DNA from: Sphingomonas sp. IC-11
Lineage (GTDB): Bacteria > Pseudomonadota > Alphaproteobacteria > Sphingomonadales > Sphingomonadaceae
Direction: 5' to 3'
Assembly: GCF_021043365.1 (NCBI RefSeq)
Contig: NZ_JAJNDU010000001.1
Location: forward strand, 768,164-832,163
Length of the DNA stretch: 64,000 nt
Below, piece by piece: positions 30,789 through 39,823 of the stretch. The position numbers and the translations under genes are program-made. Below the pieces are notes generated by a model. That model made no database searches and had not been told where the DNA came from. It worked only from the letters and a program-made list of their open reading frames with translations. Position 1 is the stretch's first letter, and every line of letters starts with the position of its first letter.

Positions 30789-30804
30789 AAGTCCCAATGG
30801 GACT
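30789..30804. promoter_or_regulatory. Palindrome upstream of the receiver gene, twin of the ompW site
   Basis: AAGTCCC-AAT-GGGACT lies 115-130 nt before the receiver start and 49 nt after the cydC stop. With its left flank it reads CCGTAGAAGTCCCAA, against CCGTACAAGTCCCAA before ompW. I found no third copy by eye. Control by the FixJ-like regulator encoded nearby is a reasonable inference. Confidence 0.5.
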
Positions 30805-30918
30805 GCAGGTCACTTGCGGCGAAAACGCTTGAACCGTGCAGGAGAGGACGACTGACATGATAAAGGGGCGATCCGGCGCGCATGATGCACTCGGGCATGT
30901 TTTCGCCGGTAGTTTGGC

Positions 30919-31314
30919 ATGTCGATGACCGCTTCCGGTGACGCTGCGCAAGATCTTCGGCGGGTCGTCTTGCTAGTCGAGGACGAAGATGCGGTGCGCC
31001 GCTCGCTGCAGCTGTTTCTGACCGGCCGTGGGTATCATGTGCGGGCCTATTCGGCGGCAGCGACCCTGCTCGCCGACAAATCGCTGGATGGTGCGGGCTT
31101 GCTTGTCGCGGATTATCGGCTTCCGGACAGCAGCGGGATACGCTTGCTGACGACCATGCGCCAGCGCGGCTGGCGCGGCCGCGCGATCCTGATGACCGGC
31201 CACGGCTGCGAAGAGCTGGAAGGCCTGGCGCGCGAGGCTGGGTTCGAGACCTTGATGGGCAAGCCGCTGCGACACCAGCAACTGCTGAGCGCGCTGGAGG
31301 GCGGCGAACGCTGA
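30919..31314 (+). CDS. Stand-alone response-regulator receiver domain
   Basis: This is a 131-residue CheY-like protein with no output domain. The acidic pocket (LLVEDEDAVR), the phosphorylation site Asp65 (LLVADYRLPD), Thr93 (LMTGHG) and Lys115 (LMGKPL) are all present, so it should be phosphorylated. It sits 76 nt before a FixL-type kinase gene on the same strand. It may be a phosphate sink, a competitor of FixJ or a third component of the oxygen relay. The ATG at 30919 is followed by another in frame at 30925. Confidence 0.85.
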   Translation: MSMTASGDAAQDLRRVVLLVEDEDAVRRSLQLFLTGRGYHVRAYSAAATLLADKSLDGAGLLVADYRLPDSSGIRLLTTMRQRGWRGRAILMTGHGCEELEGLAREAGFETLMGKPLRHQQLLSALEGGER

Positions 31315-31390
31315 CACCAGGCGCGGAGGTGCTATTAGCATGATGAATGCGCCGGGCGGCTCCGGTGTTGATATGGCGTGTGGAGCTTAA

Positions 31391-33265
31391 GTGGCGGCAT
31401 TCTGGTCCGGAAAGATGCAGCGCGATGTTGCAAGGTTCGGTGTTGCCGTGCTTGCCGTGGCAGCCGCGCTGGCGCTTCGGCTGGCGCTGGACCTGTGGCT
31501 GGCAGGTACGGCGCATTACCTGCTCTTCACCGCGGCGGTGGTCGTCGTCGGAGTCTTTGGCGGTGTGGGGCCGGCGGTTTTCGCCACGTTGTTGGCGACG
31601 CTGGCTGCGCAACTGCTGGGCGGGCCCGGCGGTGCCGCCCCGCTGGTCGAGCTGCTGGCATTCTGGGGCACGTCGGCGGTCCTGATCTGGGTCGCCAGTC
31701 ACATCAGCAAGCTGCGCCGGGCGTCGGCCGATAGTGAACAGCGAGCGACGCTTCGCGCTGAAGAGGCCAAGGAGCTGGCCGACGAGCTGAATTTGCTGAT
31801 CGACGGTGCCACCGGCTACGCGATCTACATGCTCGATCCCGATGGCCGGGTAACGCTGTGGAACCGCAGCGCGGAGCGGCTGAAGGGCTGGTCCGCCCAG
31901 GAGATCGTCGGCGAGTCCGCCGAGCTATTCTATCCGGCGGCGGCGCGCGCCGCCGGCAAGCCAAAGCAGGATTTGGAAACGGCACGCCAGCACGGCAAGC
32001 TGGAAGAAGAGGATTGGCGGATCCGCAAGGATGGATCCGAATTCCTCGCCCATATCGCGCTGACCGCCCTTCACGATGCTTCAGGCAAGCTTCGCGGGTT
32101 CGGGAAGGTGATCCGGGACGTGACGGAGCAGCGCGCCCGTGAACGCCAGCTTCTGGCCAGCGCCAATCAGTTTCGCTCCATCCTCGCCACCGTACCTGAC
32201 GCGATGATCGTGATCGACGACGTTGGAGAGATCCTGTCGTTCAGCGCGGCGGCGGAGCGGCTTTTCGGTGTCAGCGAAGCGGAGATGCGTGGTCGAAATG
32301 TCAGCATGCTGATGCCGTCGCCCGACCGCGAAAATCATGATCGCTACATCGCCCGCTATCTTGCCACGGGCGAACGTCGGATCATCGGACGCGGGCGAAC
32401 GGTGGTGGGGCAGCGGCGGGACGGCACCACGTTTCCGATGGAATTGTCCGTGGGTGAGGCGATCACGGAAGGAGAGCGGATCTTCACCGGCTTCATCCGT
32501 GACCTTTCCGAAAAGCAGGCGGCCGACGAGCGGATCGAGGCGCTTCGTGCCGATCTGATCCATGTTTCGCGGGTCAGCGCGATGGGCACCATGGCTTCCA
32601 CCCTGGCGCACGAGCTGAACCAGCCGATTACAGCCGTTGCCAACTACGTTCGCGGAGTGAGGGACCTGCTGGAGCAGCCCGATCCGGAAGATTTCCCGAT
32701 GATCATCGAGGCGCTGGATGATGCGAAGAACGAAGCGCTTCGCGCCGGCCATATCGTGCGCAGGCTGCGTGAGTTCGTGGCGCGCGGCGAGGTGGAACGA
32801 AGCGTCGAGGATCTGCCCGCGCTGATCGAGGAAGCGTCGAAGCTCGCGCTGATCGGTGCCGGCGAGAAGGGCGTCGCCGTGTCGTTCGATATCGATCCGC
32901 AAGCGTCGCCCGTGCTGGTGGACAAGGTGCAGTGTCAGCAGGTGCTGATCAACCTCATGCGCAATGCGGTGGAGGCGATGGAATGCGCCCCTGTCCGGAA
33001 ATTGCAGGTGGCGACTTCCCAGGCACCGAAAGCTATGGTGCAGGTGACAATTGCGGACACCGGGTCGGGCGTGCCCGAGCATGTGGCGGCCAACCTGTTC
33101 AGCGCCTTTAACAGCTCCAAGGCTGACGGCATGGGGCTGGGCCTTTCGATTTGCCGCACCATCGTGGAGGGGCTCGAAGGACGGATCTGGATGGAGCCGC
33201 GCGAGGGTGGGGGAACCCTGTTCCACTTCACCCTTCCGCTGGCCCGGGCGGAGGAGGACGAATGA
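31391..33265 (+). CDS. fixL: FixL-type oxygen-sensing histidine kinase
   Basis: This is a 624-residue membrane sensor kinase. The order is four membrane helices (~10-110, DUF4118-like), a first PAS domain (~130-250), a second PAS domain (~260-380), HisKA and HATPase. The second PAS has the FixL haem signature: [19 protein letters not shown], in which His316 is the expected haem ligand, followed by [11 protein letters not shown] with the distal arginine region. The phospho-acceptor is His407 ([13 protein letters not shown]). The ATP domain has [12 protein letters not shown] and GMGLGLSI. Oxygen bound to haem should inhibit the kinase, so it fires at low oxygen. The start is a GTG at 31391. It overlaps fixJ by ATGA. 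Confidence 0.9.
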   Translation: MAAFWSGKMQRDVARFGVAVLAVAAALALRLALDLWLAGTAHYLLFTAAVVVVGVFGGVGPAVFATLLATLAAQLLGGPGGAAPLVELLAFWGTSAVLIWVASHISKLRRASADSEQRATLRAEEAKELADELNLLIDGATGYAIYMLDPDGRVTLWNRSAERLKGWSAQEIVGESAELFYPAAARAAGKPKQDLETARQHGKLEEEDWRIRKDGSEFLAHIALTALHDASGKLRGFGKVIRDVTEQRARERQLLASANQFRSILATVPDAMIVIDDVGEILSFSAAAERLFGVSEAEMRGRNVSMLMPSPDRENHDRYIARYLATGERRIIGRGRTVVGQRRDGTTFPMELSVGEAITEGERIFTGFIRDLSEKQAADERIEALRADLIHVSRVSAMGTMASTLAHELNQPITAVANYVRGVRDLLEQPDPEDFPMIIEALDDAKNEALRAGHIVRRLREFVARGEVERSVEDLPALIEEASKLALIGAGEKGVAVSFDIDPQASPVLVDKVQCQQVLINLMRNAVEAMECAPVRKLQVATSQAPKAMVQVTIADTGSGVPEHVAANLFSAFNSSKADGMGLGLSICRTIVEGLEGRIWMEPREGGGTLFHFTLPLARAEEDE

Positions 33266-33885
33266 GCGACGCACGACTGATCCACATCATCGACGATGAA
33301 GACGCGGTGCGGCGCTCCGCGAGCTTCATCCTGAAGACGTCGGGTTACGCCGTGAAAGCCTGGCGATCGGGTGTCGAATTCCTCAAGGAAGTGCGGCACG
33401 TTGATCCCGGCTGCATCCTGCTGGATGTTCGGATGCCGGAGATGGACGGGCTGGAGGTTCAACGCACGCTGCAGGAGCGCGGCGTGACGATGCCGGTGAT
33501 CATCCTGACTGGCCATGGCGATGTGGGGACTGCCGTGCGGGCGATGAAGCAAGGAGCGGTCGATTTCATCGAGAAGCCGTTCGAGAAGGAGGTCTTGATC
33601 CGAGCAATCACGGCCGCCTTCGAGAGGCTGGATGCGATCCACCACGCCGATAGTCGGGCGGAAGAAGCCGCCGTCATCATTGCGGCGCTGACCGCGCGCG
33701 AGCGCGAGGTTCTGGATGGCTTGGCCCAAGGCCTGCCCAACCGGACCATTGCGTACGACATGGGGATCTCGGCTCGCACTGTTGAGGTGCATCGCGCGAA
33801 CGTCATGGCCAAGCTGGGCGCACGAAGCCTCTCCGAAGCATTGCGCATCGCCTTTGCGGCGGGACTGGGCACGGAAAAGGCCTGA
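33262..33885 (+). CDS. fixJ: FixJ-type response regulator
   Basis: This is a 207-residue response regulator. The receiver half has [11 protein letters not shown], the phosphorylation site Asp55 ([11 protein letters not shown]), TGHGD and the EKPF lysine. The C-terminal LuxR/NarL-type helix-turn-helix has [35 protein letters not shown] and [12 protein letters not shown]. It should activate low-oxygen genes after phosphorylation by the overlapping FixL. No fixK gene is in the window, so direct control of nearby targets such as ompW is possible. GGAGG precedes its ATG at 33262. Confidence 0.93.
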   Translation: MSDARLIHIIDDEDAVRRSASFILKTSGYAVKAWRSGVEFLKEVRHVDPGCILLDVRMPEMDGLEVQRTLQERGVTMPVIILTGHGDVGTAVRAMKQGAVDFIEKPFEKEVLIRAITAAFERLDAIHHADSRAEEAAVIIAALTAREREVLDGLAQGLPNRTIAYDMGISARTVEVHRANVMAKLGARSLSEALRIAFAAGLGTEKA

Positions 33886-34251
33886 GGTCTTCCTGTTCGA
33901 ACACGAGCCGGTCTTGAAAGGCTGGCGACGTACCGAACGCTGTTTCGGAGTGGCTGGATCTCAAGCGATCAGAGCGACGCGGATGACGGCGCTTGCCGCC
34001 TTTCTTGGTCTCGGCTCTGCCGAGTCGCGCTGTCAGGCCGAGCAATAACGCGATCGTTCTGCTGCTATAAAAGTTGTCGCAGTCATCCCGTCGAGCGCGG
34101 ATCGGCTAACTCGCTGAAACACCAAAGATGATCGGCGGATCATCGGCAGCACTCCCGACCGGTGCTTCTCCCGTTTCTACGTACCTTTGCTAATGGGGAG
34201 CGAAGCACGCATTCCGTACCCAAAAAGCCAGTTACAACGACGGAGGTTGCC
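33886..34251. other. Intergenic region between fixJ and the universal stress gene
   Basis: No gene is supported. A dyad, GATGATC-GGCG-GATCATC, lies at 34127-34144, about 110 nt before the stress-protein start. It is similar in composition to FNR/FixK sites (TTGAT-N4-ATCAA), but the half-sites are two bases too far apart. The region probably contains the promoter of the stress protein. Confidence 0.4.
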
Positions 34252-35055
34252 ATGAGGAACGTGCTTCTGCTGATCCACCACGACCGGGGTCAGGAAAGCC
34301 GCTACCAAGCCGCGCTGGATGTCACGCGCGCGATTGGTGGGCACCTGACCTGTGTCGATCTGACGATGATCCCGGAGTTCGTCGGTGACTATGTTGGCGC
34401 GACCGGTGCGATCCTTGCCGACGAACAGGCGGATGAAGCGGCCAACAAGACCCGCATGCTGGCACGTCTGCAACGCGAGGACGTCTCCTTTGACTGGATC
34501 GACCGTACCGGCTTCACCGCCCAGACGATCCGCGACCATGGCGGCCTCTCCGATCTCGTGGTGTTGAGCTGCAGCGGGGGCGGGCAAATGTCAGAGCAGA
34601 TGAGCGTCGCAATCGGCGACACGTTGCTGCAGGTGGGCAAGCCAGTCCTTGCGGTGCCGATGAATGCACCGCGCTTCAATTTGTGCGGCCGGGCATTGGT
34701 GGCGTGGGACGGTTCCGACGACGCGGAGGCAGCCTTGCAAGCTGCCGCGCCGCTGCTGAGCAAGGCGGAGACGGTCACCATCTACCATAACGAAGATGGA
34801 TCACTGCGCATCCCCCCCGATGACGCGGCCCGCTACCTCGCCCGCCATGGAATTGAACCTATCATCAACAGCGAGCCAGCGGGATCGCGTCGCCCCGCCG
34901 AGGCAATCCTGGCAGAGTGCCGAAGCGGAGGGCATGACTGGATCGTGATGGGAGCATATGGACGCGGGCGCGTGATCGAGGAGATATTCGGCGGCGCGAC
35001 CCGATCGATGCTGAAGGAATCGCCGGTGCCGCTGTTCCTCATGCACAAGCGGTAG
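34252..35055 (+). CDS. Universal stress protein (UspA family, tandem)
   Basis: This is a 267-residue protein with two Usp folds. The second carries the ATP-binding motif G-x2-G-x9-G-S/T as MGAYGRGRVIEEIFGGATRSML, written in two parts MGAYGRGR and GGATRSML. The first fold starts MRNVLLLIHHDRGQESRY. GGAGG six bases upstream fixes ATG 34252; the frame is open earlier. Tandem Usp proteins beside fixLJ and cyd genes are common in bacteria that induce them in low oxygen, which is the likely role here. Confidence 0.88.
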   Translation: MRNVLLLIHHDRGQESRYQAALDVTRAIGGHLTCVDLTMIPEFVGDYVGATGAILADEQADEAANKTRMLARLQREDVSFDWIDRTGFTAQTIRDHGGLSDLVVLSCSGGGQMSEQMSVAIGDTLLQVGKPVLAVPMNAPRFNLCGRALVAWDGSDDAEAALQAAAPLLSKAETVTIYHNEDGSLRIPPDDAARYLARHGIEPIINSEPAGSRRPAEAILAECRSGGHDWIVMGAYGRGRVIEEIFGGATRSMLKESPVPLFLMHKR

Positions 35056-35208
35056 GCGTGCAACGAAACCATAATTCCTGCGCGTCCTCGCGGCGCGCGG
35101 GAGTTGGAAAACATTGGTGCCGTCAAGCGGCCTGATCACACCCCTCGATGCTAGGGGGAACCGGGGCCGCAACCCTGATCGGCGGGTGAGCGCCGACCAA
35201 GCGTCAAA

Positions 35209-36207
35209 TCACGCCTCCTGCTTGCGGGATACACAAAGGCCGATGGCGGCGATCCGGTCGACCTCTGCATATGGCTCCTTCTCCAGTTCATCGCCGAAGA
35301 TGTCTGGATCGAGCACGCGATAGTCATAGTCGAAGCCGTCGGTCGGCATCGCTTCACGCAGCGCCTCGCGAACCACGTCGCGACCGCCAACGATCGAGAC
35401 ACCGGTGTGCATGATGAAGCGCCCACCAGGTGCCAGCTTGGTGATCGCGGCAAGCGTCCAATCCAGAGAGAGCTTGCCGCCGTACAGGTCTCCCCCATCG
35501 CGGTAGGCGCGACGATCTGGATCGATCATGAAGGGCGGGTGAGTGACGATAAGGTCGAACGGGCCGTCAACATCTTGCGGTGTCTGTGCCAGGGCGGTTT
35601 GATGATCGATCCCGGCGAAGGTCGCGTTTACTGAGGCGAGCGAGAGTGCCTTAGGGTTGATGTCAGCCAAGGTCAGGCGTGCATTGCCATGCAGCGAAGC
35701 GGCGACAATCCCGCCGACACCTGCGCCGGCGCCATAGTCTAGGATCCGGGCGGTGGAGGGCAGGCCCGACAGATTGCGCGAGATGTAATCGGCGAACCGG
35801 TAGCTGTCCGGCCCGAGGAATATGGAGTCCTGCTCCTGCGTCGGGAATCGCGAGTGCACGAACAACTGGCCGAAGACATTCGACACCCGGATTGCGGCTT
35901 TCACCAGGCCATCGGGGCGTCGCTCGAGGAGGGCTGCCCGCTCCAGATCGTGAACGATGTTCGACGGAAGCCGGTCCGCATTACAGGGGAGCGACCAGCC
36001 GAGCAGATCCGCCGTGGTGGCGCCAACCTGGCGATCGGGACGCTGCAGTACGCGGCTGTGCGATGCAGGAGTTGGCGCGATGAAATCATAATTCTCGTCG
36101 CGCAGCCGAGCGAGCAGGTGGAGAAGGGCGGCCCGAGGTTCCTGACCGGCTACAAGTGGAACGGAATCACGGCCTTCGGCAAGCTGGCTGATCTGCGTTA
36201 AGTTCAT
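35209..36207 (-). CDS. SAM-dependent methyltransferase, RsmC/RlmG/HemK-like fold
   Basis: This is a 332-residue class I methyltransferase. Motif I is ARILDYGAGAGVGG, with ADINPKAL as the acidic end of strand 2. The catalytic-loop motif is VTHPPF, a variant of the N-PP-(Y/F) motif of enzymes that methylate amino groups in rRNA, DNA or glutamine; the usual Asn is replaced by His. The ~150-residue N-terminal region is not recognisable but may bind the substrate. I chose ATG 36207; the frame is open to 36240. The substrate is unknown. Confidence 0.8.
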   Translation of the reverse strand: MNLTQISQLAEGRDSVPLVAGQEPRAALLHLLARLRDENYDFIAPTPASHSRVLQRPDRQVGATTADLLGWSLPCNADRLPSNIVHDLERAALLERRPDGLVKAAIRVSNVFGQLFVHSRFPTQEQDSIFLGPDSYRFADYISRNLSGLPSTARILDYGAGAGVGGIVAASLHGNARLTLADINPKALSLASVNATFAGIDHQTALAQTPQDVDGPFDLIVTHPPFMIDPDRRAYRDGGDLYGGKLSLDWTLAAITKLAPGGRFIMHTGVSIVGGRDVVREALREAMPTDGFDYDYRVLDPDIFGDELEKEPYAEVDRIAAIGLCVSRKQEA

Positions 36208-36330
36208 GATTTTACCCGGCCAATTACGTCCTGACGTCATTGAACCGGGGGATGCCGCCTTTGTTCCGGTTAGAGCGATCGAGGTGCGGGATACCGCGCG
36301 GTTCCTTCGTTAGCCGCTCGCACTGAGTGG

Positions 36331-37461
36331 TCAGGCCGCGGTTGCACGCAGTAGAGATGGTGCTGCGCTGATTGTCATGTAGCGGGCGAGATGGTCATCG
36401 CTGGTCCCGAACAGCCCTTCGATAACCGTAGCACGCTTGAAATAATGTCCGACCGTCAGTTCCTCCGTCATGCCCATGCCCCCGTGAAGCTGGACTCCAT
36501 TCTGGCCAACGAAGCGGCAGGCCTCACCGACGAGAACCTTCGCGCCGGAGATCGCGAGCGCGCGCTCACGCGGCGGTGCGCTGAGCTTCATGGTGGCGAG
36601 ATAGGTCGCGGACGTTGCAGCTTCGATCTTCATGAACATGTCGACCATACGATGCTGAAGCGCCTGGAAGTTCGCGATCGACTGCCCGAACTGCCGGCGC
36701 TGGCAGGTGTAGGCGATGGTGTCATCGAGGATCCGGCGCATGATGCCGAGTGCTTCAGCGGCGAGCGCGACGATGGTTGCGTCGGTCGCCGCTTCGATTG
36801 CTGTGGCCGCGCTGCCGGGCAGGGTGACAATCTGATCAGAAGGCACCACTACGCCCTCCAGCCGAATGTCCGCCGCGCGTCGCCCGTCGATCGTACGATA
36901 CGGGTGAAGCGCGACGCCCGAACCATCCGGATCAACGGCGAACACGGCCGGGCCGTCTGGCGTATTGGCGCTGACCAGCAACGTGGTTGCCCATGGCGCA
37001 CCCATAATCATGGACTTGGCGCCGCTGAGGCACCAGCCATCCGACACCGGTTCGGTCTGCATGTTGGCGGGAGATGTCCCCAGCCGCGCCCCTGGCTCGG
37101 TGTCGGCGAAGACGACGATCGCTTCGCCCGTCGTTATTCGATGCAGCAACCCGGTGGCAGCCGCTGTGCTGCTGGCACGGAGCAGGGTTGCGCTGGTGAT
37201 CGCCGTTTCCAGGAACGGTTCGGCCACCAAGGCGGCGCCGAGTTCCTGCATCACGACCAGCAGGTCGAAGGGGTCCGGTGCTTCCGGGCCCGACAATCCA
37301 AGGATACCAAGCTGATCCACGAAGCCGTGCCAAATGGCTCGATTGCGACCGTCTTCCGTTGCAACGGCCGCTTGGCGGGCGGCGAAATCGTGATGATCGC
37401 GCAGATAGCCGGATAGAGATGCGCGCAACTGTTCCTGCTCGGGCGTAAAGCTGAAATCCAA
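36331..37461 (-). CDS. Acyl-CoA dehydrogenase, first of a pair
   Basis: This is a 376-residue FAD-dependent acyl-CoA dehydrogenase. The N-terminal helical domain starts MDFSFTPEQEQLRASL, the beta domain has WCLSGAKSMIMGA, and the C-terminal helices have RRQFGQSIANFQALQH and the FAD-binding QLHGGMGMTEEL. The end has VIEGLFGTSDDH where many relatives have the YEGTSEI-type segment. Paired, unequal acyl-CoA dehydrogenases near each other often form alpha2beta2 enzymes acting on bulky substrates such as steroid side chains. Such a pairing with the gene at 37904-39106 is inferred. Confidence 0.88.
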   Translation of the reverse strand: MDFSFTPEQEQLRASLSGYLRDHHDFAARQAAVATEDGRNRAIWHGFVDQLGILGLSGPEAPDPFDLLVVMQELGAALVAEPFLETAITSATLLRASSTAAATGLLHRITTGEAIVVFADTEPGARLGTSPANMQTEPVSDGWCLSGAKSMIMGAPWATTLLVSANTPDGPAVFAVDPDGSGVALHPYRTIDGRRAADIRLEGVVVPSDQIVTLPGSAATAIEAATDATIVALAAEALGIMRRILDDTIAYTCQRRQFGQSIANFQALQHRMVDMFMKIEAATSATYLATMKLSAPPRERALAISGAKVLVGEACRFVGQNGVQLHGGMGMTEELTVGHYFKRATVIEGLFGTSDDHLARYMTISAAPSLLRATAA

Positions 37462-37501
37462 GCGGCCTCTCCTTATGCCTTATCCGCTGCTTTGCGGCCG
37501 G

Positions 37502-37870
37502 TCAGATGACGTGATTTTCGCGAACCCAGAACAGCGGCGACTGCGACAGATCAATGAAGTTGCGCTCATCTTCCAGCAACCGGCGGCCAGCGTCTCGTGC
37601 TTCCTTGCTGTCGTTCACCGCGACCAGATCATCGATGCTGTCCCAGTGCAGCTCCGCAATACCATCATATGGTGGCACCGTCGCGCCGCGAGCCGCCACC
37701 GGCCCAGCGAGTTGCGGATGTTCGAAGCTGTGACTCTGCACATAACGGCGGATCCGCAGCAAGGGCGCCACTTCCGCCACCAGGGGTGCATGGCGTTCAC
37801 GCCAATAGGTCTGAAATTCCTCCAGGCTTAGCTCCGGACGACGGCGAAGACAGAAGATCATTTTGATCAT
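37502..37870 (-). CDS. EthD-domain protein
   Basis: This is a 122-residue EthD-like ferredoxin-fold protein. It starts MIKMIFCLRRRPELSLEEF and has YWRERHAPLV, both typical of the family, and ends in NHVI. EthD proteins are small dimeric alpha/beta-barrel proteins found in catabolic operons; some are enzymes and many have no known reaction. It lies between the two acyl-CoA dehydrogenase genes on the same strand, 40 and 33 nt from them, so all three are likely one transcript. Confidence 0.85.
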   Translation of the reverse strand: MIKMIFCLRRRPELSLEEFQTYWRERHAPLVAEVAPLLRIRRYVQSHSFEHPQLAGPVAARGATVPPYDGIAELHWDSIDDLVAVNDSKEARDAGRRLLEDERNFIDLSQSPLFWVRENHVI

Positions 37871-37903
37871 GAGTTCTCCGGTTCAAGCCTGCTCCAATGC
37901 CGT

Positions 37904-39106
37904 TCAGGCAAGCGATGCATTGGCACGATCTAGCGCGCGCCAGACAATCGTCTTCTGGATCTCCGTTGCGCCGCCGTAGATCGTCTGCGCCCGTTCGAAG
38001 AGGTAGGATGCGGTTCGTGGCACCGCAAAGCTGGCGACCTCGGGCGCCATGTCGCGCCAATCGGCGCGGGTTCGATCGGCCACGACTGCGCGGTCGCGGC
38101 CGGCGAGCTCGACCCATAATTCGGTAATCTCCTGCGCGAGTTCCGTGCAGGCGATCTTCAAAGCGGAAACGGCGGCAGGAGCCGCATCTCCGCAGAGTAC
38201 CCGAAGCACTGACAGTTCGACTGCGTTCAACCTGATTTCCGCGAGCGCCAGGCGGCGCGCGAACAACGGTTCCTGTGCCATGTTTTCCGCGAAGCTGCCG
38301 GCAATGGTCGCCGCCACACGGCGAAGCTCGGCCAAATCGGCGCGCTTGCGTCCGATATGAGCATAGGACACTCGCTCGGCAGCAAGCAGCACGTTTGCGT
38401 AATGCCAGCCTTTGCCGGGCTCACCGATCATGTTCGCCGCTGGCACGCGCACGTTGTCAAACTCGACCCGGTTCAGTTCATGTGATCCGTCGATCGAGAT
38501 GATCGGATGCACGGTGATGCCAGGCGTGCGCATGTCCGCGCAGATCATCGAAATGCCATCCTGTTTGCGCTCGCACTTTTCCGTGCGCACCAAACAGAAA
38601 ATCCAGTCGGCCCAATGTGCGCCGGACGTCCAGATCTTGGTGCCGTTGAGCACGTAATCTTCCCCGTCGCGGACCGCGCTCATCCCCAGGGAGGCGAGGT
38701 CGGATCCAGATTCAGGCTCCGAATAACCCTGCGCCCACATGGCGCGTGAGTCCAGGATGTCGGGCAACCAGCGTGCTTGTTGTTCCGGCGTACCGAACGC
38801 GCAGATGATTGGGCCGATATAAATTACCGCCATCGGAATGATCGAAGGCGCACCAGCCAATTCCAGCTCTTGCTCGAACAGGTAGCGCTCGACCGGTGAC
38901 CAGCCTGGTCCGCCGTGCTCCGCTGGCCAACCAACCCCCAACCACCCCTTTGCATTCAGCGCGCGTTGCGAGCGGACGTGATCTTCGCGCGATAGCTTTC
39001 GCCCTTCCCGAACAAGGGCAAGCACGTCTTGCGGATACTCGTTCTTGAAGAACTGTCGGATTTCGGCAGCAAACGCCTGTTCGGCAGGGGAGAGCGATAG
39101 ATCCAT
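37904..39106 (-). CDS. Acyl-CoA dehydrogenase, second of a pair
   Basis: This is a 400-residue acyl-CoA dehydrogenase. It starts MDLSLSPAEQAFAAEIRQFF and has GYSEPESGSDLAS, YVLNGTKIWTSGAHWADWIF and the C-terminal IYGGATEIQKTIVWR. At the position where many relatives have the catalytic Glu (YEG) this protein has Gly (YGG), as in the branch with the base elsewhere or in a partner subunit. An alternative ATG at 39160 and a TTG at 39178 would add 18 or 24 residues; none has a clear ribosome site. It heads the three-gene set with EthD and the other dehydrogenase. Confidence 0.88.
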   Translation of the reverse strand: MDLSLSPAEQAFAAEIRQFFKNEYPQDVLALVREGRKLSREDHVRSQRALNAKGWLGVGWPAEHGGPGWSPVERYLFEQELELAGAPSIIPMAVIYIGPIICAFGTPEQQARWLPDILDSRAMWAQGYSEPESGSDLASLGMSAVRDGEDYVLNGTKIWTSGAHWADWIFCLVRTEKCERKQDGISMICADMRTPGITVHPIISIDGSHELNRVEFDNVRVPAANMIGEPGKGWHYANVLLAAERVSYAHIGRKRADLAELRRVAATIAGSFAENMAQEPLFARRLALAEIRLNAVELSVLRVLCGDAAPAAVSALKIACTELAQEITELWVELAGRDRAVVADRTRADWRDMAPEVASFAVPRTASYLFERAQTIYGGATEIQKTIVWRALDRANASLA

Positions 39107-39220
39107 TGCCGTAGCGTCATCCACATGGCGCGGAGCGTCAACAGCAACGTTCGCGGACATTCGCGCGTTGCGGTCCAAGGCGGCCGGAATGTAGCCGGCT
39201 CCGACAAGTGAGAGAGTAAG

Positions 39221-39772
39221 ATGAGAAAGGTTGTAGTGGCCGCGGCGGCGATCGGTATACCCGTGTTGCTGGCGGCTTGTGTTTCAATACCACGCCCCGG
39301 GCCAGTAGGTAACAGATCTGTTCCCGAGCCAGCCAAGTCTGTGGATTTACAGCAGTATATCGGCCGCTGGTACGAGCAATTCCGTTACGAGGCATCATTC
39401 CAGAAGGGAATGGAGGCGGTCACCGCCGATTATTCCCGCAATAGCGACGGATCGATCCGGGTAGTCAATCGTGGCCGAAAGGGAAGCGTGACCGGCAAGG
39501 AAAAATCATCCACCGGCAAAGCAAAAATCGTCGATGAGGCCACCAACGCCAAGCTGAAGGTGTCCTTCTTTGGCCCGTTCTATGGTGATTATTGGGTGCT
39601 GGATCACGGCGATCGTTATGAATGGTCGATCGTAGGCGAACCGTCTGGCCGGTATCTCTGGGCGCTCACTCGTGAGCGAAACCCTGATCCGACGATGATC
39701 AAAATGCTTGAAACTCGCGCGCGCGAACTCGGCTACGATCTCTCGCTCGTCCGGCGGACGCAGCAGCCGTGA
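39221..39772 (+). CDS. blc: Lipocalin family lipoprotein (Blc-like)
   Basis: This is a 183-residue bacterial lipocalin. The signal peptide ends in a lipobox (LLAAC, lipid-modified Cys20), so the protein should be anchored to a membrane, usually the outer one. The lipocalin signature is IGRWYEQFRYEASFQKG, followed by VTADYS, NSDGSIRVVNR, KVSFFGPFYGDYWVLD and the C-terminal LTRERNPD. Blc binds lysophospholipids or fatty acids and is associated with envelope stress. It is divergent from the acyl-CoA dehydrogenase operon and ends in a strong hairpin. Confidence 0.9.
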   Translation: MRKVVVAAAAIGIPVLLAACVSIPRPGPVGNRSVPEPAKSVDLQQYIGRWYEQFRYEASFQKGMEAVTADYSRNSDGSIRVVNRGRKGSVTGKEKSSTGKAKIVDEATNAKLKVSFFGPFYGDYWVLDHGDRYEWSIVGEPSGRYLWALTRERNPDPTMIKMLETRARELGYDLSLVRRTQQP

Positions 39773-39778
39773 TCGAAG

Positions 39779-39816
39779 CATGATCGGACCGGCGCGATTG
39801 TCCCGGTCCGATCATG
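39779..39816. terminator. Bidirectional terminator between the lipocalin and mucR-like genes
   Basis: A perfect 14-bp stem (CATGATCGGACCGG / CCGGTCCGATCATG) with a 10-nt loop lies between two convergent stop codons. It starts seven bases after the lipocalin stop. Confidence 0.75.
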
Positions 39817-39823
39817 GGTCAGG

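Noticed and set aside
34127..34144. FNR/FixK box before the universal stress gene
   Set aside because: GATGATC-GGCG-GATCATC puts the TGAT half-sites six bases apart instead of four and lacks TTGAT.
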